Shown here in pieces: positions 24,022-32,962 of a stretch of 55,294 nucleotides of DNA. Both the position numbers and the translations under genes were made by a program. The DNA comes from Candidatus Gastranaerophilales bacterium. GTDB lineage: Bacteria; Cyanobacteriota; Vampirovibrionia; Gastranaerophilales; Gastranaerophilaceae. Under the pieces are notes generated by a model, which was given only the letters and a program-made list of their open reading frames with translations, was not told the DNA's origin and did no database searches. Position 1 is the first letter of the stretch, and each line of letters opens with the position of its first letter. The stretch is from NCBI GenBank assembly GCA_944324375.1, contig CALUWB010000003.1:1-55294 (forward strand), given 5' to 3'.

Positions 24022-24103
24022 AGAATAATTTGTTGGGTTGTACCCAACCTACAACTTAGTAATTAACAAGAATAATTTGTTGGGTTACACCCAACCTACA
24101 ACT
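24022..24103. repeat. two 35-bp direct copies of a GTTGGGT/ACCCAAC palindrome
   Basis: Copies at 24022-24056 and 24069-24103 begin AGAATAATTTG and end ACAACT; each carries GTTGGGT-3nt-ACCCAAC. They differ only in the loop bases. REP-like elements with the same GTTGGGT/ACCCAAC core are common in cyanobacteria and other bacteria, which I state from memory. They lie directly upstream of the small peptide gene at 24121 and could affect its expression. Confidence 0.75.
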
Positions 24104-24120
24104 CTAGAAAGGGGGCTTAT

Positions 24121-24198
24121 ATGGATAATTTCAATTTAGCATTATTTTTAATCTTTTTGATTTTATACATATTAAAAAACGGCTCTTATTTGAAATAA
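24121..24198 (+). CDS. 25-aa hydrophobic peptide, Fst-like putative type I toxin
   Basis: ATG with AAAGGGGG 5 nt upstream. The peptide starts MDNFNLALFLIFLILYILK and ends with a short polar tail (NGSYLK): a single membrane helix with charged C-terminus, the Fst/Ldr pattern. Its stop codon lies inside the hairpin that terminates a convergent minus-strand RNA. No sequence similarity to cassettes 1-6, only the same layout. The sense promoter is not evident among the palindromes upstream. Confidence 0.65.
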   Translation: MDNFNLALFLIFLILYILKNGSYLK

Positions 24199-24252
24199 GA
24201 ACCGTCAAACCTCTCAGAGCTATAGACAGTCTAGCAAACTGTCACCCTGTAT
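24174..24252 (-). ncRNA. antisense RNA convergent with the 25-aa peptide gene
   Basis: Promoter with consensus TTGACA (24285-24280) and a -10 of TAAATA (24264-24259) or AATAAT (24262-24257). The RNA of ~75 nt has a GACAGT/ACTGTC hairpin, a CTCT/AGAG hairpin and a terminator hairpin (24205-24179) followed by six U. The terminator overlaps the last codons of the peptide gene. The words GTTTGCTAGAC and TAGCTCT are also in the ncRNA at 45.7 kb. Confidence 0.6.
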
Positions 24253-24377
24253 ATTTATTATTTACTATGTTTCTAAATTTGTCAATCCCGTGACTATTTT
24301 AAAGATTCAATTAGAAATAATAAAATATAACAAAATTATCAAAATGTGATGATTTTTATAATTTAGTTATAAAATTC

Positions 24378-25262
24378 TTATTTTACCCCAACTAAATCAT
24401 GCATAATGATGTTTCTGATATAACTGTAATAAGGATTATTTCCATATTTTTCGATTCTGTTTAATAAATCAGGCGCAGAAATAAAGCCTTGGTTATATGC
24501 TATTTCTTCTAAGCAAGAAATTTTTGCACCAGTATTTAATTCCATAGAATTTACAAAGTTACTTGCCTGCAACATTGAATCATGAGTTCCTGTATCTAAC
24601 CAAGCAAACCCACGACCTAGAATTTCGACATTTAACATTCCACGTTCTAAGTACATTTTGTTCAAATCTGTAATTTCTAATTCACCTCTATCTGACGGCA
24701 TTAATTGTTTTGCAAAATCACATACATTTGAATCATAGAAATACAAACCTGTTACTGCATAACTTGATTTTGGAGTTTTTGGTTTTTCTTCTAATGAAAT
24801 AGCTTTTTTATTTTTATCAAATTCTATTACACCAAATCTTTCAGGATCTTTTACTAAATATCCGAATACTGTTGCACCGTGGTTTGATGTTATTGCTTCC
24901 TTCATCATTGTTGAGAAGCCGTGTCCGTGGAATATGTTATCTCCAAGTATCAACGCAACATCTTCACCGTTAATAAAATCTTCTGCAATAATAAACGCAT
25001 CTGCTATACCATTTTGAATATATTGAATTTTATATGATAACTTGATGCCAAATTGAGAACCATCACCTAATACTTTTACAAAATTATCATAATCTGTTTC
25101 ATTGGTAATAATTAAAATATCTCTTATCCCTGCTAACATCAAAGTTGATAAGGGATAATAAATCATTGGCTTATCATATATTGGTAATAATATTTTGGAA
25201 ATAGGTTGTGATGCTGGATATAATCTTGTGCCAGCTCCTGCTGCTAAAATGATACCTTTCAT
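24378..25262 (-). CDS. rmlA: glucose-1-phosphate thymidylyltransferase
   Basis: 294 aa, usual length. It makes dTDP-glucose, the first step to dTDP-rhamnose. The N-terminal MKGIILAAGAGTRLYPASQP and SKILLPIYDKPMIYYPLSTL hold the nucleotide-binding signature and catalytic Lys; ILGDNIFHGHGF, EEKPKTPKSSYAVTGLYFYD and GFAWLDTGTHDSMLQ are family hallmarks. rmlB, rmlC and rmlD are not adjacent. AGGAGTTATTTAA upstream gives the ribosome site. 24253-24377 between this gene and the antisense RNA holds that RNA's promoter only. Confidence 0.96.
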   Translation of the reverse strand: MKGIILAAGAGTRLYPASQPISKILLPIYDKPMIYYPLSTLMLAGIRDILIITNETDYDNFVKVLGDGSQFGIKLSYKIQYIQNGIADAFIIAEDFINGEDVALILGDNIFHGHGFSTMMKEAITSNHGATVFGYLVKDPERFGVIEFDKNKKAISLEEKPKTPKSSYAVTGLYFYDSNVCDFAKQLMPSDRGELEITDLNKMYLERGMLNVEILGRGFAWLDTGTHDSMLQASNFVNSMELNTGAKISCLEEIAYNQGFISAPDLLNRIEKYGNNPYYSYIRNIIMHDLVGVK

Positions 25263-25365
25263 TTAAATAACTCCTTAATATAAATTGATAAACAATATTA
25301 TAACATTAATTATACTGTCCTGTAAATTGTTTAAGAAATTTATTCATTGTATAATAAATAATGCT

Positions 25366-25926
25366 ATGAAAAATATTTACACAAAAGTACACGATTTTTG
25401 GTTCCAAATCCCTGAAAAAATTAGGTTTGTTTTTATTGGAGGATTTAATTCTCTTGTATCATTTGTGATGTTTGTTTTTCTTATTCACTTTTTTGCTCAA
25501 TTTTTTGTAGATGATACAACAAGATTATATAATTATATTAGAATACACCATATCCCTGTATTAGAACATATTTCTTTTATACAATTTATTAGACAGTTTT
25601 CTCTTGCTCTAGCTTGGTTGTTATCTTCTTTTGTATCCTTTACTACACAAAGATTGTTAGTTTTTAGAGCTAAAGGACAAGCATCTATTCTAAAACAATA
25701 CATAAAATGTTTATATACTTGGTTTATCGGATATTTAATTAATGCTATTACTTTAGAAATTTTTGCTTATATTTTTGAAAAAATAGATTTGTTCCCTACT
25801 GTGATAGAAACAGACATAGCACAAGCATTTGCACTTGTATTTTCTGCAATTTCCACATATGTTTTATTCAAATATTTTGCATTTAGGAAGAAAAAACAAC
25901 ATAATTCTAATAATGAAATTATTTAA
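25366..25926 (+). CDS. GtrA-like membrane protein
   Basis: 186 aa from the ATG at 25366. A longer frame from 25285 would run through a promoter: TTGTTT, 17 nt, TATAAT (25350-25355) ends 10 nt before this ATG, so the shorter start is chosen and the mRNA is nearly leaderless. Four membrane segments: FVFIGGFNSLVSFVMFVFLI, a second around residues 75-95 before FTTQRLLVFR, a third at WFIGYLINAITLEIFAYIF and a fourth at AFALVFSAISTYVLFKYFAF. GtrA proteins are proposed to move lipid-linked sugars across the membrane. Confidence 0.83.
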   Translation: MKNIYTKVHDFWFQIPEKIRFVFIGGFNSLVSFVMFVFLIHFFAQFFVDDTTRLYNYIRIHHIPVLEHISFIQFIRQFSLALAWLLSSFVSFTTQRLLVFRAKGQASILKQYIKCLYTWFIGYLINAITLEIFAYIFEKIDLFPTVIETDIAQAFALVFSAISTYVLFKYFAFRKKKQHNSNNEII

Positions 25927-25978
25927 ATTTTGTTTACAATTTGAAATCAAGAAAATGCTTTGTTACAATTAATTTATT

Positions 25979-27250
25979 ATGATGAAATTATCTAGCGAAG
26001 AAGTTTTGAGAGTTATACCGTCTTTTTTTGAAACAAATCTAAATTCTGATGTTTCAGCTAAGACTGTATTTGATAGATTAAACCAAATTTTTGATTTTGA
26101 ACAAGCATATATTTATTATCTTAATCCTGCTGGAGCTCAATTAAAATTTTCAGCAAATAATGATAATGAATTTATTATTGATAAAATTTTTGAACTTACT
26201 CCTAAAGTTATAGAAAAAATGTACAATGATGAAGGGTATTTATTAGATAATAATTCTGAAATTATTAAATCTTTAAAAATACTAGATTGTAAATCATTTA
26301 TGCTACAAAAATTAGGTATTGGTTCTACCGTTTTCGGGTTTATTATTCTTGCAAAAAAAGAAAATAAATTCTATAACGAAATTGATTTGAATGTTCTTAA
26401 ATCTTGTACATTAATTATGTCATATTTAATTAAAGATTTAGAGCTATCAAATGTGTTTAAAATTCAACTTAAAGCTTTAAAAGATGGAATCGTTGAAAAA
26501 AATGAAGCGTTAAAAGTTATAAAAGAACAAAATGAAAAAATATTAGAAGCTGACAAAGCTAAAAATGAATTTTTAGCAAACGTATCTCACGAATTGAGAA
26601 CTCCATTAAATGCAATTTTAGGATTTTCTGAAATCCTATCAACTAATCTATACGGAGTCTTAAATCCTAAACAAGCTGAATACATACAAGATATTAGAGT
26701 TTCAGGAATTCATCTTTTGAGTATGATTAACGAAATTCTTGATATATCTAAAATTGAAGCTAAAGCAGTCAAATTAGTTCGTTCTACATTCTATATCTCT
26801 AGAGCATTAGACGAAGTTGTTAATATTTTAGAACCTTTGGCGATTAAAAAATCTATCAAGCTAAACAAAATTCTTGATACTGATTTTGAAGTTTATGCAG
26901 ATTATCAAAAAATTCAACAAATTCTTTATAATCTTGTTAATAACGCCATTAAATTTAGTCCTGAAAATGGACAAGTTGATATTGAAGGAACTATTGAAGA
27001 TAAAATTTTCTCAATTAAAGTCCACGACAATGGAATTGGAATTGATAAAAAATACCACGGAAAAATATTTGCTAAATTTGTTCAATTAGATAGTGCATAT
27101 ACTAAAAAAGAAAGCTCAACAGGACTTGGTCTTACAATTACAAAAGAATTAGTTGAACTTCACGGAGGAAAAATTTCATTAAAAAGTGAAGTAAATAATG
27201 GATCTACTTTTATTATTGATATCCCACTTATCCAAGAACCTAATCAATAA
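25979..27250 (+). CDS. soluble sensor histidine kinase
   Basis: 423 aa without membrane segments. Residues 1-160 look like a GAF-type sensor (IGSTVFGFIILAKKENKFYN). A coiled linker leads to the HisKA box KNEFLANVSHELRTPLNAIL (phospho-His about 204), then the HATPase with NLVNNAIKFS (N box), DNGIGIDKKY (G1) and STGLGLTITK (G2). No receiver domain is fused; a lone receiver lies at 18196. TTGAAA, 17 nt, TACAAT (25964-25969) ends 9 nt before the ATG, so the mRNA is nearly leaderless. Confidence 0.93.
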   Translation: MMKLSSEEVLRVIPSFFETNLNSDVSAKTVFDRLNQIFDFEQAYIYYLNPAGAQLKFSANNDNEFIIDKIFELTPKVIEKMYNDEGYLLDNNSEIIKSLKILDCKSFMLQKLGIGSTVFGFIILAKKENKFYNEIDLNVLKSCTLIMSYLIKDLELSNVFKIQLKALKDGIVEKNEALKVIKEQNEKILEADKAKNEFLANVSHELRTPLNAILGFSEILSTNLYGVLNPKQAEYIQDIRVSGIHLLSMINEILDISKIEAKAVKLVRSTFYISRALDEVVNILEPLAIKKSIKLNKILDTDFEVYADYQKIQQILYNLVNNAIKFSPENGQVDIEGTIEDKIFSIKVHDNGIGIDKKYHGKIFAKFVQLDSAYTKKESSTGLGLTITKELVELHGGKISLKSEVNNGSTFIIDIPLIQEPNQ

Positions 27251-27252
27251 TA

Positions 27253-28494
27253 TTAGCTATCTATCATAGCTGCAATATCTTTACGGTATTTTTTGCCTTC
27301 AAAATTAATAAATTCTAATTCTTCGTATAACCCTAATTTAGCTCTTGATAATGTTTTAGCTGATTTTGTTACAACTAAGACTCTATCACCTTGGGTTTCA
27401 TATTCCAAATATGCATTACGTTTTGTATTTATATGCGCAACAACGGTATCATCTTGTAATTCATCTAATCCTTCTATAATAGAATTTTTATATTTTCCAC
27501 AAGACAATACTCCTGATACTGCAAATTCATCTTTTAATGGAATACTATCATAATCATCTGAGAATGATCCAATACTACATGCTTCCATTAATTTATAAAT
27601 ATCATAATCCAATAATGACAATATACATTGAGCATCATGATTTCTTAAAAATGTATTGCATTCAATTATAGATATTGTATCTTCTTTTGTAAGAATTCCA
27701 TCAATACCTATGATTCCTAAATAAGGAGTTCCTTGTTGTTCTAAATAATCAACCAAAGGATAAGCAATTTCTGATACTAAATAAGCAATATGATCATCCG
27801 TTAATTTTAAGCAAGGTGAATACGCTCCCATTCCTGAAGTTAATACTCCTCCATCGCCTTCTAAAGCATATTTGTAATCTACCACTGAACCAATTGGAAG
27901 AACTTTATATCCATCAGTCATTACATATAAAGAAAAACTTGTTCCATAAACATATTCTTCTATTATAACTTTTTCTTCTCCTGAAAAGAAACAATCTTCA
28001 ATAAATGCCTTAGCTATTGTCTCTGTAGGACAAATCATAACTGAATTTGATAGTTTGTGTTTATCTGTTTTTATAACAACAGGCATTTGACAATTTTTTA
28101 AATAATCAAAAGCTAATTGCTTTTTCTCAAAAATACCAAATCTTGGAGTTGGTATTTTGAGCTTATACATTAATTTTTTACCAATAGACTTACTTATTGC
28201 AAAATTTGCTGCAGATGCTGTTGGTGCAAATATCCTTAAATTATTAATCTCAAAAAGTCTTGTAATATCAGATTCTATTGCTATTTCTGAAGAACAAATT
28301 GTAAATGAAATATCATTTTCTAACGCAAAATCTACCAATTCTGCAACGTTATTTTCTCTTATATCTACAACTGTTGCAAACTCTGATATTGCATCATTAC
28401 CTGGGGCAACAAATACATTAAATTGTTCTGATAAAATTTTTGCTAAGGAATATTCTTTTGCTGAATTCCCAATAATTAATATATTTTTTTCCAT
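27253..28494 (-). CDS. PurD-like ATP-grasp protein (phosphoribosylamine-glycine ligase-like)
   Basis: 413 aa from the ATG at 28494. The domain order is that of GAR synthetase: NILIIGNSAKEYSLAKIL (N-domain), an ATP-grasp core (PVVIKTDKHKLSNSV, EEYVYGTSFSLYVM, GDGGVLTSGMGAYSPC) and a C-terminal beta domain. The GGMGAYSP signature is kept except for Ser in place of the first Gly. Oddly, the usual E-x-N-x-R-F-G-D-P-E strand is replaced by IECNTFLRNHDAQCIL, so phosphate-binding residues differ. It may be a diverged PurD or a paralogue with another amine substrate. No other pur gene is near. Confidence 0.75.
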   Translation of the reverse strand: MEKNILIIGNSAKEYSLAKILSEQFNVFVAPGNDAISEFATVVDIRENNVAELVDFALENDISFTICSSEIAIESDITRLFEINNLRIFAPTASAANFAISKSIGKKLMYKLKIPTPRFGIFEKKQLAFDYLKNCQMPVVIKTDKHKLSNSVMICPTETIAKAFIEDCFFSGEEKVIIEEYVYGTSFSLYVMTDGYKVLPIGSVVDYKYALEGDGGVLTSGMGAYSPCLKLTDDHIAYLVSEIAYPLVDYLEQQGTPYLGIIGIDGILTKEDTISIIECNTFLRNHDAQCILSLLDYDIYKLMEACSIGSFSDDYDSIPLKDEFAVSGVLSCGKYKNSIIEGLDELQDDTVVAHINTKRNAYLEYETQGDRVLVVTKSAKTLSRAKLGLYEELEFINFEGKKYRKDIAAMIDS

Positions 28495-28591
28495 AACCAA
28501 ATATTAGCATAAAACTTACACCTCGTAAACAGGAGTTGACTTTATTTTTTCATGTTATAATCTCTTTGACACTAAAAGAAAGGAGAACTTT

Positions 28592-29791
28592 ATGTGGGAA
28601 AAAGACGTAGATATTAATCAAGTTCGTGAAATTAGAACAAGAACTCTTGTTTATTTTGGTTGTGGTGCAATCGAAAAAATAGAAGATATTGCAAAAGACT
28701 TAAAATCTAAAGGTATAGACAAGCTTGTTGTTATGTCAGGACGCAACGCATATAAATCTACTGGAGCTTGGGACTATGTTGAAAAAGCTCTTAAAAATAA
28801 TGGTATTGGATATATTAATTATGATAAAGTAACTCCAAACCCTACTACTCAAGCAATTGATGAAGCTGCTCAAATGGCTAAAGAATTTGGAGCTAAAGCA
28901 GTTATTACTATTGGTGGAGGTTCTCCAACTGATGCTGGTAAATCTGTTGCTATTTTACTTAAATACCCAGATAAAAATGCTGCTGACATTTATGAATTCA
29001 AGTTCTCTCCAGAAGAAGCAGCACCTATCGTGGCTATAAATCTTACTCACGGTACTGGTTCTGAAACTAACAGATTTGCAGTTGCTACAATTTTAGAAAA
29101 AAATTACAAACCTGCAATTGCTTATGATTGTATTTATCCAACTTATGCTATTGATGATCCTAAGTTGATGGCTAAATTGTCTCCTAAACAAACAAGATAT
29201 GTTTCAATTGATGCTGTTAACCACGTTGTTGAAGCTGCTACATCTAAAGTTGCTTCTCCTTATTCTATTTCTTTAGCGAGAGAAGTTATTGAACTTGTGG
29301 GAAAATATTTACCTAAAGCTATTGAGAACGCTGATGATTTAGAAGCTAGATATTTCTTATGCTACGCTGCAATGATGGCTGGTGTTGCGTTTGATAATGG
29401 TTTATTACATTATACTCACGCTCTTGAACATCCATTAAGTGCTCTTAAACCTGATTTCTCTCACGGTTTAGGGTTAGCTATTCTATTACCTGCTGTTATT
29501 AGAAATATTTATGCTGCTAAAGCTGATACTTTAGCTTATATCTTAGAACCTATCGTTCCAGGATTAAAAGCTGATGCTGCTGATACTGAAAAAGCTGCAA
29601 CAGGTGTTTATGAATGGCTAAAATCTGTTGATGTGCCTAACAAGCTTAAAGATGAAGGTTTCTCTGAAGCTGATGTTGATACATTAACTAATCTTGCATT
29701 CACTACACCTTCTCTTGATGGGTTACTTTCTATTGCACCTACTAATGCTGATAAAAAAGCTGTTGAAAATATTTATCGTGAATCTCTATAA
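28592..29791 (+). CDS. iron-containing alcohol dehydrogenase
   Basis: 399 aa. Group III ADH fold: N-terminal Rossmann half with GGGSPTDAGKSVAIL for NAD(P) binding and THGTGSETNRFAVATI, then a helical half with the metal ligands in IDAVNHVVEAA and HYTHALEHPLSALKPDFSHG. It reduces or oxidises a small alcohol/aldehyde; the substrate is unknown. A promoter-like TTGACT/TATAAT (28536-28561, short spacing) and AAAGGAG precede it. Its transcription terminator lies inside the convergent TPR gene, which overlaps its 3' end by 19 bp. Confidence 0.93.
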   Translation: MWEKDVDINQVREIRTRTLVYFGCGAIEKIEDIAKDLKSKGIDKLVVMSGRNAYKSTGAWDYVEKALKNNGIGYINYDKVTPNPTTQAIDEAAQMAKEFGAKAVITIGGGSPTDAGKSVAILLKYPDKNAADIYEFKFSPEEAAPIVAINLTHGTGSETNRFAVATILEKNYKPAIAYDCIYPTYAIDDPKLMAKLSPKQTRYVSIDAVNHVVEAATSKVASPYSISLAREVIELVGKYLPKAIENADDLEARYFLCYAAMMAGVAFDNGLLHYTHALEHPLSALKPDFSHGLGLAILLPAVIRNIYAAKADTLAYILEPIVPGLKADAADTEKAATGVYEWLKSVDVPNKLKDEGFSEADVDTLTNLAFTTPSLDGLLSIAPTNADKKAVENIYRESL

Positions 29792-31167
29792 GAATTTATA
29801 CTTGATCCGATATTTAATATTTGATGTGCAAAAAATTCAATATATGATGAACAGTCCAGACTAAGTTTGGACTGTTTTATTTCTATATTTGTTTTATCAA
29901 ATAATTTACCATTATATACGCACCATTTTTTTGATGAAACTTTGTATAAATATATTTCTACTGATATATTTGGTATCTCTGATTCTCGATATTTGTTAAA
30001 TACTTTTGGTATTATACGAATATCAGAAATATGGTCATTTGGTAATAAACTATTACTTGAATCTATAATTTGTTTTTTATATGTTTCTATTTCTTCATTA
30101 TTTAACTTATATACAACTTCTATTGTTAAATTATTTATTGGCATCTTAGAAATATTATCTATCCTTAACTTTAATAATATTTTATATTTATTACCCACTT
30201 TATATAAAGACTTGTCTATTATTTGGCAATTAACATCTTTATTCGTTACTATATACATGTATACATAATCTAATAATGTTTTTGCTCGGAAACTATATAG
30301 TTTTGATTTTGTATAATCACCTTCATACTCATAATACTGAGATAATTTCATCAACAAATCATAATAAGCAGTATAATCTATTTTGGTTGGATATTCTTTA
30401 AATAATGTACTGAAATACTTATAAGACAATTCCATATCTGTATTTGAAGTTATTAATGCTAACTTATACCTTACAATAAAATCATTAGGAGTAGCTTTTT
30501 CTGCTATTTTTAAAAATGCGATTGCTTCTTCAAGCCTATTTGTATTAAATGCAATATCTGCTAAATTTACAGCTGATTCTGATATTCGTTTATTTAAACT
30601 TGATAAGTATTTTAATGGTATACTTGATAATTTTATCCAATAATATTTTGATTTCTCATATTTCTTTAATGCATAATAATATTGATGATTTTTATAATAA
30701 GAATCCCCCATCTTACGATATAAATATGACTGATACTTTATTAATACAGAACTAGACTTTTGAGGAAATACATCTATTATTTCTTGAGCTTCATCAAATC
30801 TTAAACGTTCAATATAAAATGATGCAAGCTCATACAATGGACGATAAATATTATCTGGAGCTTTTGCTACTGCTTTTTTGTAATAATATTCTGCTTTATC
30901 AAATTCTTTAATTACATTATACAAATATCCTAAATGCATATCTATTCGATAATCATCAGGATAATTCATCTCTAAATTGATGTTTTGCTCAATTACAGTA
31001 TTTCTAATATATTCATTTAAAACCTTTTCATTATATTTTGATGATGAATTGTTTATGACATCATATTGAGCATAATAAATTATGCCACCTGAAAAAATAC
31101 AGGCAGCTAATATTGTCCAGAGTATCGTACTAATATATGACCAAATATTTATCTTATATTTATTCAT
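29773..31167 (-). CDS. membrane-anchored TPR protein
   Basis: 464 aa. One N-terminal membrane segment (YISTILWTILAACIFSGG), then about five TPR-like repeats (for example DYRIDMHLGYLYNVIKEFDK, PLYELASFYIERLRFDEAQ, VNLADIAFNTNRLEEAIAF) and a beta-rich C-terminal domain from about residue 320. It should face the periplasm as a scaffold. It overlaps mgtC by 8 bp upstream and the alcohol dehydrogenase by 19 bp downstream. No specific function can be given. Confidence 0.8.
   Translation of the reverse strand: MNKYKINIWSYISTILWTILAACIFSGGIIYYAQYDVINNSSSKYNEKVLNEYIRNTVIEQNINLEMNYPDDYRIDMHLGYLYNVIKEFDKAEYYYKKAVAKAPDNIYRPLYELASFYIERLRFDEAQEIIDVFPQKSSSVLIKYQSYLYRKMGDSYYKNHQYYYALKKYEKSKYYWIKLSSIPLKYLSSLNKRISESAVNLADIAFNTNRLEEAIAFLKIAEKATPNDFIVRYKLALITSNTDMELSYKYFSTLFKEYPTKIDYTAYYDLLMKLSQYYEYEGDYTKSKLYSFRAKTLLDYVYMYIVTNKDVNCQIIDKSLYKVGNKYKILLKLRIDNISKMPINNLTIEVVYKLNNEEIETYKKQIIDSSNSLLPNDHISDIRIIPKVFNKYRESEIPNISVEIYLYKVSSKKWCVYNGKLFDKTNIEIKQSKLSLDCSSYIEFFAHQILNIGSSINSYRDSR
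29851..29879 (+). terminator. terminator of the alcohol dehydrogenase inside the convergent gene
   Basis: ACAGTCCA pairs with TGGACTGT across an 8-9 nt loop, followed by TTTTATTT on the plus strand. It lies within the last codons of the minus-strand TPR gene. Confidence 0.7.
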
Positions 31168-31882
31168 TTACACCTTGTATTGATATAGAATCTACTCCTG
31201 CAAGTTTTTCTATCTTTTTGTATAAAGATTGTACAGGTTTTTTAGATACAATTTCTACTGTCATACTTACTTTTATTTTATCTGGATTTTCAAATAGTTT
31301 TTGTATCTTTAGAGCATCTACTTTTTTAAAGTTTTCTGTCATAAAGTCTTTTATATTATCTACTTCTTCTTGTTGGCAGAATAGTGTAACTTTCATTCTT
31401 CTTATATTCTTTGATGAATTACTTAAAACTTTTCTTTCAAAAACTCTTATTAGAGTTAAAACTAAAACTGATGCAAGAGTTGATAAAGTTGCTATACCAT
31501 ACATTCCACTACCACAAGCCATACCTATACTTGCAGCCATCCATAATGTTGCAGCTGTTGTTAAACCAAATACTGTAGGCCCGTTTCTCAAAACTGTTCC
31601 TGCACCAATAAAACCAATCCCTGTTACAATTTGAGCTGCAACACGAGCTGTATCTCTTATACCATTTGGATGATATTCGGGAACGTCTCCAGAAAACATT
31701 GGAAAACCATAAATTGATATTAATGTAAATACACAAGCCCCTAAACACACTAATATATGCGTTCTTAAACCTGCATATTTATTTGTTATTTCCCGTTCAA
31801 ATCCTAATATAAATCCTAAAGCAATTGCTGATAGAATTCTTATACCAAACTCTATATCCATAGGTCCAATTATATTTTCCAT
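31160..31882 (-). CDS. MgtC/SapB-family membrane protein
   Basis: 240 aa. The N-terminal four-helix membrane part has the MgtC signature: IRILSAIALGFILGFERE, AGLRTHILVCLGACVFTLIS, VAAQIVTGIGFIGAGTVLR and LTTAATLWMAASIGMACG. The C-terminal ~90 residues form a soluble ACT-like domain. In pathogens MgtC adjusts ATP synthase and Mg adaptation; family members elsewhere are less studied. GGAG lies 6 nt before the ATG. Overlaps the TPR gene by 8 bp. Confidence 0.93.
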   Translation of the reverse strand: MENIIGPMDIEFGIRILSAIALGFILGFEREITNKYAGLRTHILVCLGACVFTLISIYGFPMFSGDVPEYHPNGIRDTARVAAQIVTGIGFIGAGTVLRNGPTVFGLTTAATLWMAASIGMACGSGMYGIATLSTLASVLVLTLIRVFERKVLSNSSKNIRRMKVTLFCQQEEVDNIKDFMTENFKKVDALKIQKLFENPDKIKVSMTVEIVSKKPVQSLYKKIEKLAGVDSISIQGVNE

Positions 31883-31903
31883 ACTATTCTCCGAATCTGT
31901 CTT

Positions 31904-32962
31904 TTACTCTCTTATTTTTCCTTTTGGATCTAATATATCTCTTATTGTATCACCTATTAGATTAAATGATAATACTGCAACAAAAATTAAAAATCCCGGT
32001 GTCAGAAGCCAAGGTCTATATAATATATTAATGTATTCTTGGGCTTCTTTCAACATGTTTCCCCAACTTGCATCAGGTTGTTGGATACCTAAACCCAAAA
32101 AACTCAAACCTGATTCTGCCAATATATATGATGGAACTGATAAGGTCATTGCAATTATTACATAACTCGTTGTTTGAGGGAGAATATGTTTCAAGATTAT
32201 TCTTAAATTTGATGCTCCAATAGTCTTTGCTGCTGATACAAACTCTTCGTTTTTTATAGATAAAACCATACCTCTTACAACTCTTGCAAAACCTGACCAA
32301 CCAATCAATGCTAGAATTACAACAATTAATGTAAACCGTTGTGTGCTTGTCATATTCGACGGTAATATTGCTGCAAGTATTATTAACAAATAAAAACTTG
32401 GTATTGCCATAACTGCTTCTGCAAAACGCATCATTATATTATCAACCAAGCCTCCGAAATAACCTGATATACCACCATATATTAAACCTATTGGAAACAA
32501 GATAAATAATGACAAAAATCCAATTGTTAAAGAAATTCTACCTCCAAATAGCAATCTTGAAAAAACATCACGACCATTTATATCTGTTCCTAACAAATAT
32601 AATCTTCCTGTTTTTTCAACTCCAAATAAATGAATATTTGTCTTTATCAATCCTAAAAACTTATATTCTTCACCTCTATTTAATGGTTTTATATAATACT
32701 TATGAGATTTATCTAACGTATAAACAGCCTGATATAATTCAGGAACAAACTCTCGTTTATAATTATAAGTATATGGTCTTGAAAATTTCCCGTTTTCATC
32801 TATTACAAATATTTTAGATGGTGGGGCATAAGATTGGTTTCTGTCTGAAAAATCTTTTGAATAAGGTGCAATAAAATCTGCAAACAATATCATAAGATAC
32901 ATTACAGCCAAAATTATAAATGCAACACTAGCATATTTATCTTTCATTATTTCTTTAATCAT
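31904..32962 (-). CDS. peptide/nickel ABC transporter permease, DppC/OppC type
   Basis: 352 aa. One N-terminal membrane helix, a ~100-residue periplasmic insert, then the five-helix permease core with the coupling-helix motif EFVSAAKTIGASNLRIILKH. AESGLSFLGLGIQQPDASWG near the end is a DppC hallmark. Start overlaps the DppB-type permease stop by 4 bp (ATGA). Third gene of a binding protein-permease-permease operon. Confidence 0.93.
   Translation of the reverse strand: MIKEIMKDKYASVAFIILAVMYLMILFADFIAPYSKDFSDRNQSYAPPSKIFVIDENGKFSRPYTYNYKREFVPELYQAVYTLDKSHKYYIKPLNRGEEYKFLGLIKTNIHLFGVEKTGRLYLLGTDINGRDVFSRLLFGGRISLTIGFLSLFILFPIGLIYGGISGYFGGLVDNIMMRFAEAVMAIPSFYLLIILAAILPSNMTSTQRFTLIVVILALIGWSGFARVVRGMVLSIKNEEFVSAAKTIGASNLRIILKHILPQTTSYVIIAMTLSVPSYILAESGLSFLGLGIQQPDASWGNMLKEAQEYINILYRPWLLTPGFLIFVAVLSFNLIGDTIRDILDPKGKIRE

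Noticed and set aside
29867-30268. 133-codon plus-strand frame opposite the TPR gene
   Set aside because: It lies wholly inside the TPR coding sequence, lacks a ribosome site and reads as a hydrophobic shadow of the opposite strand.
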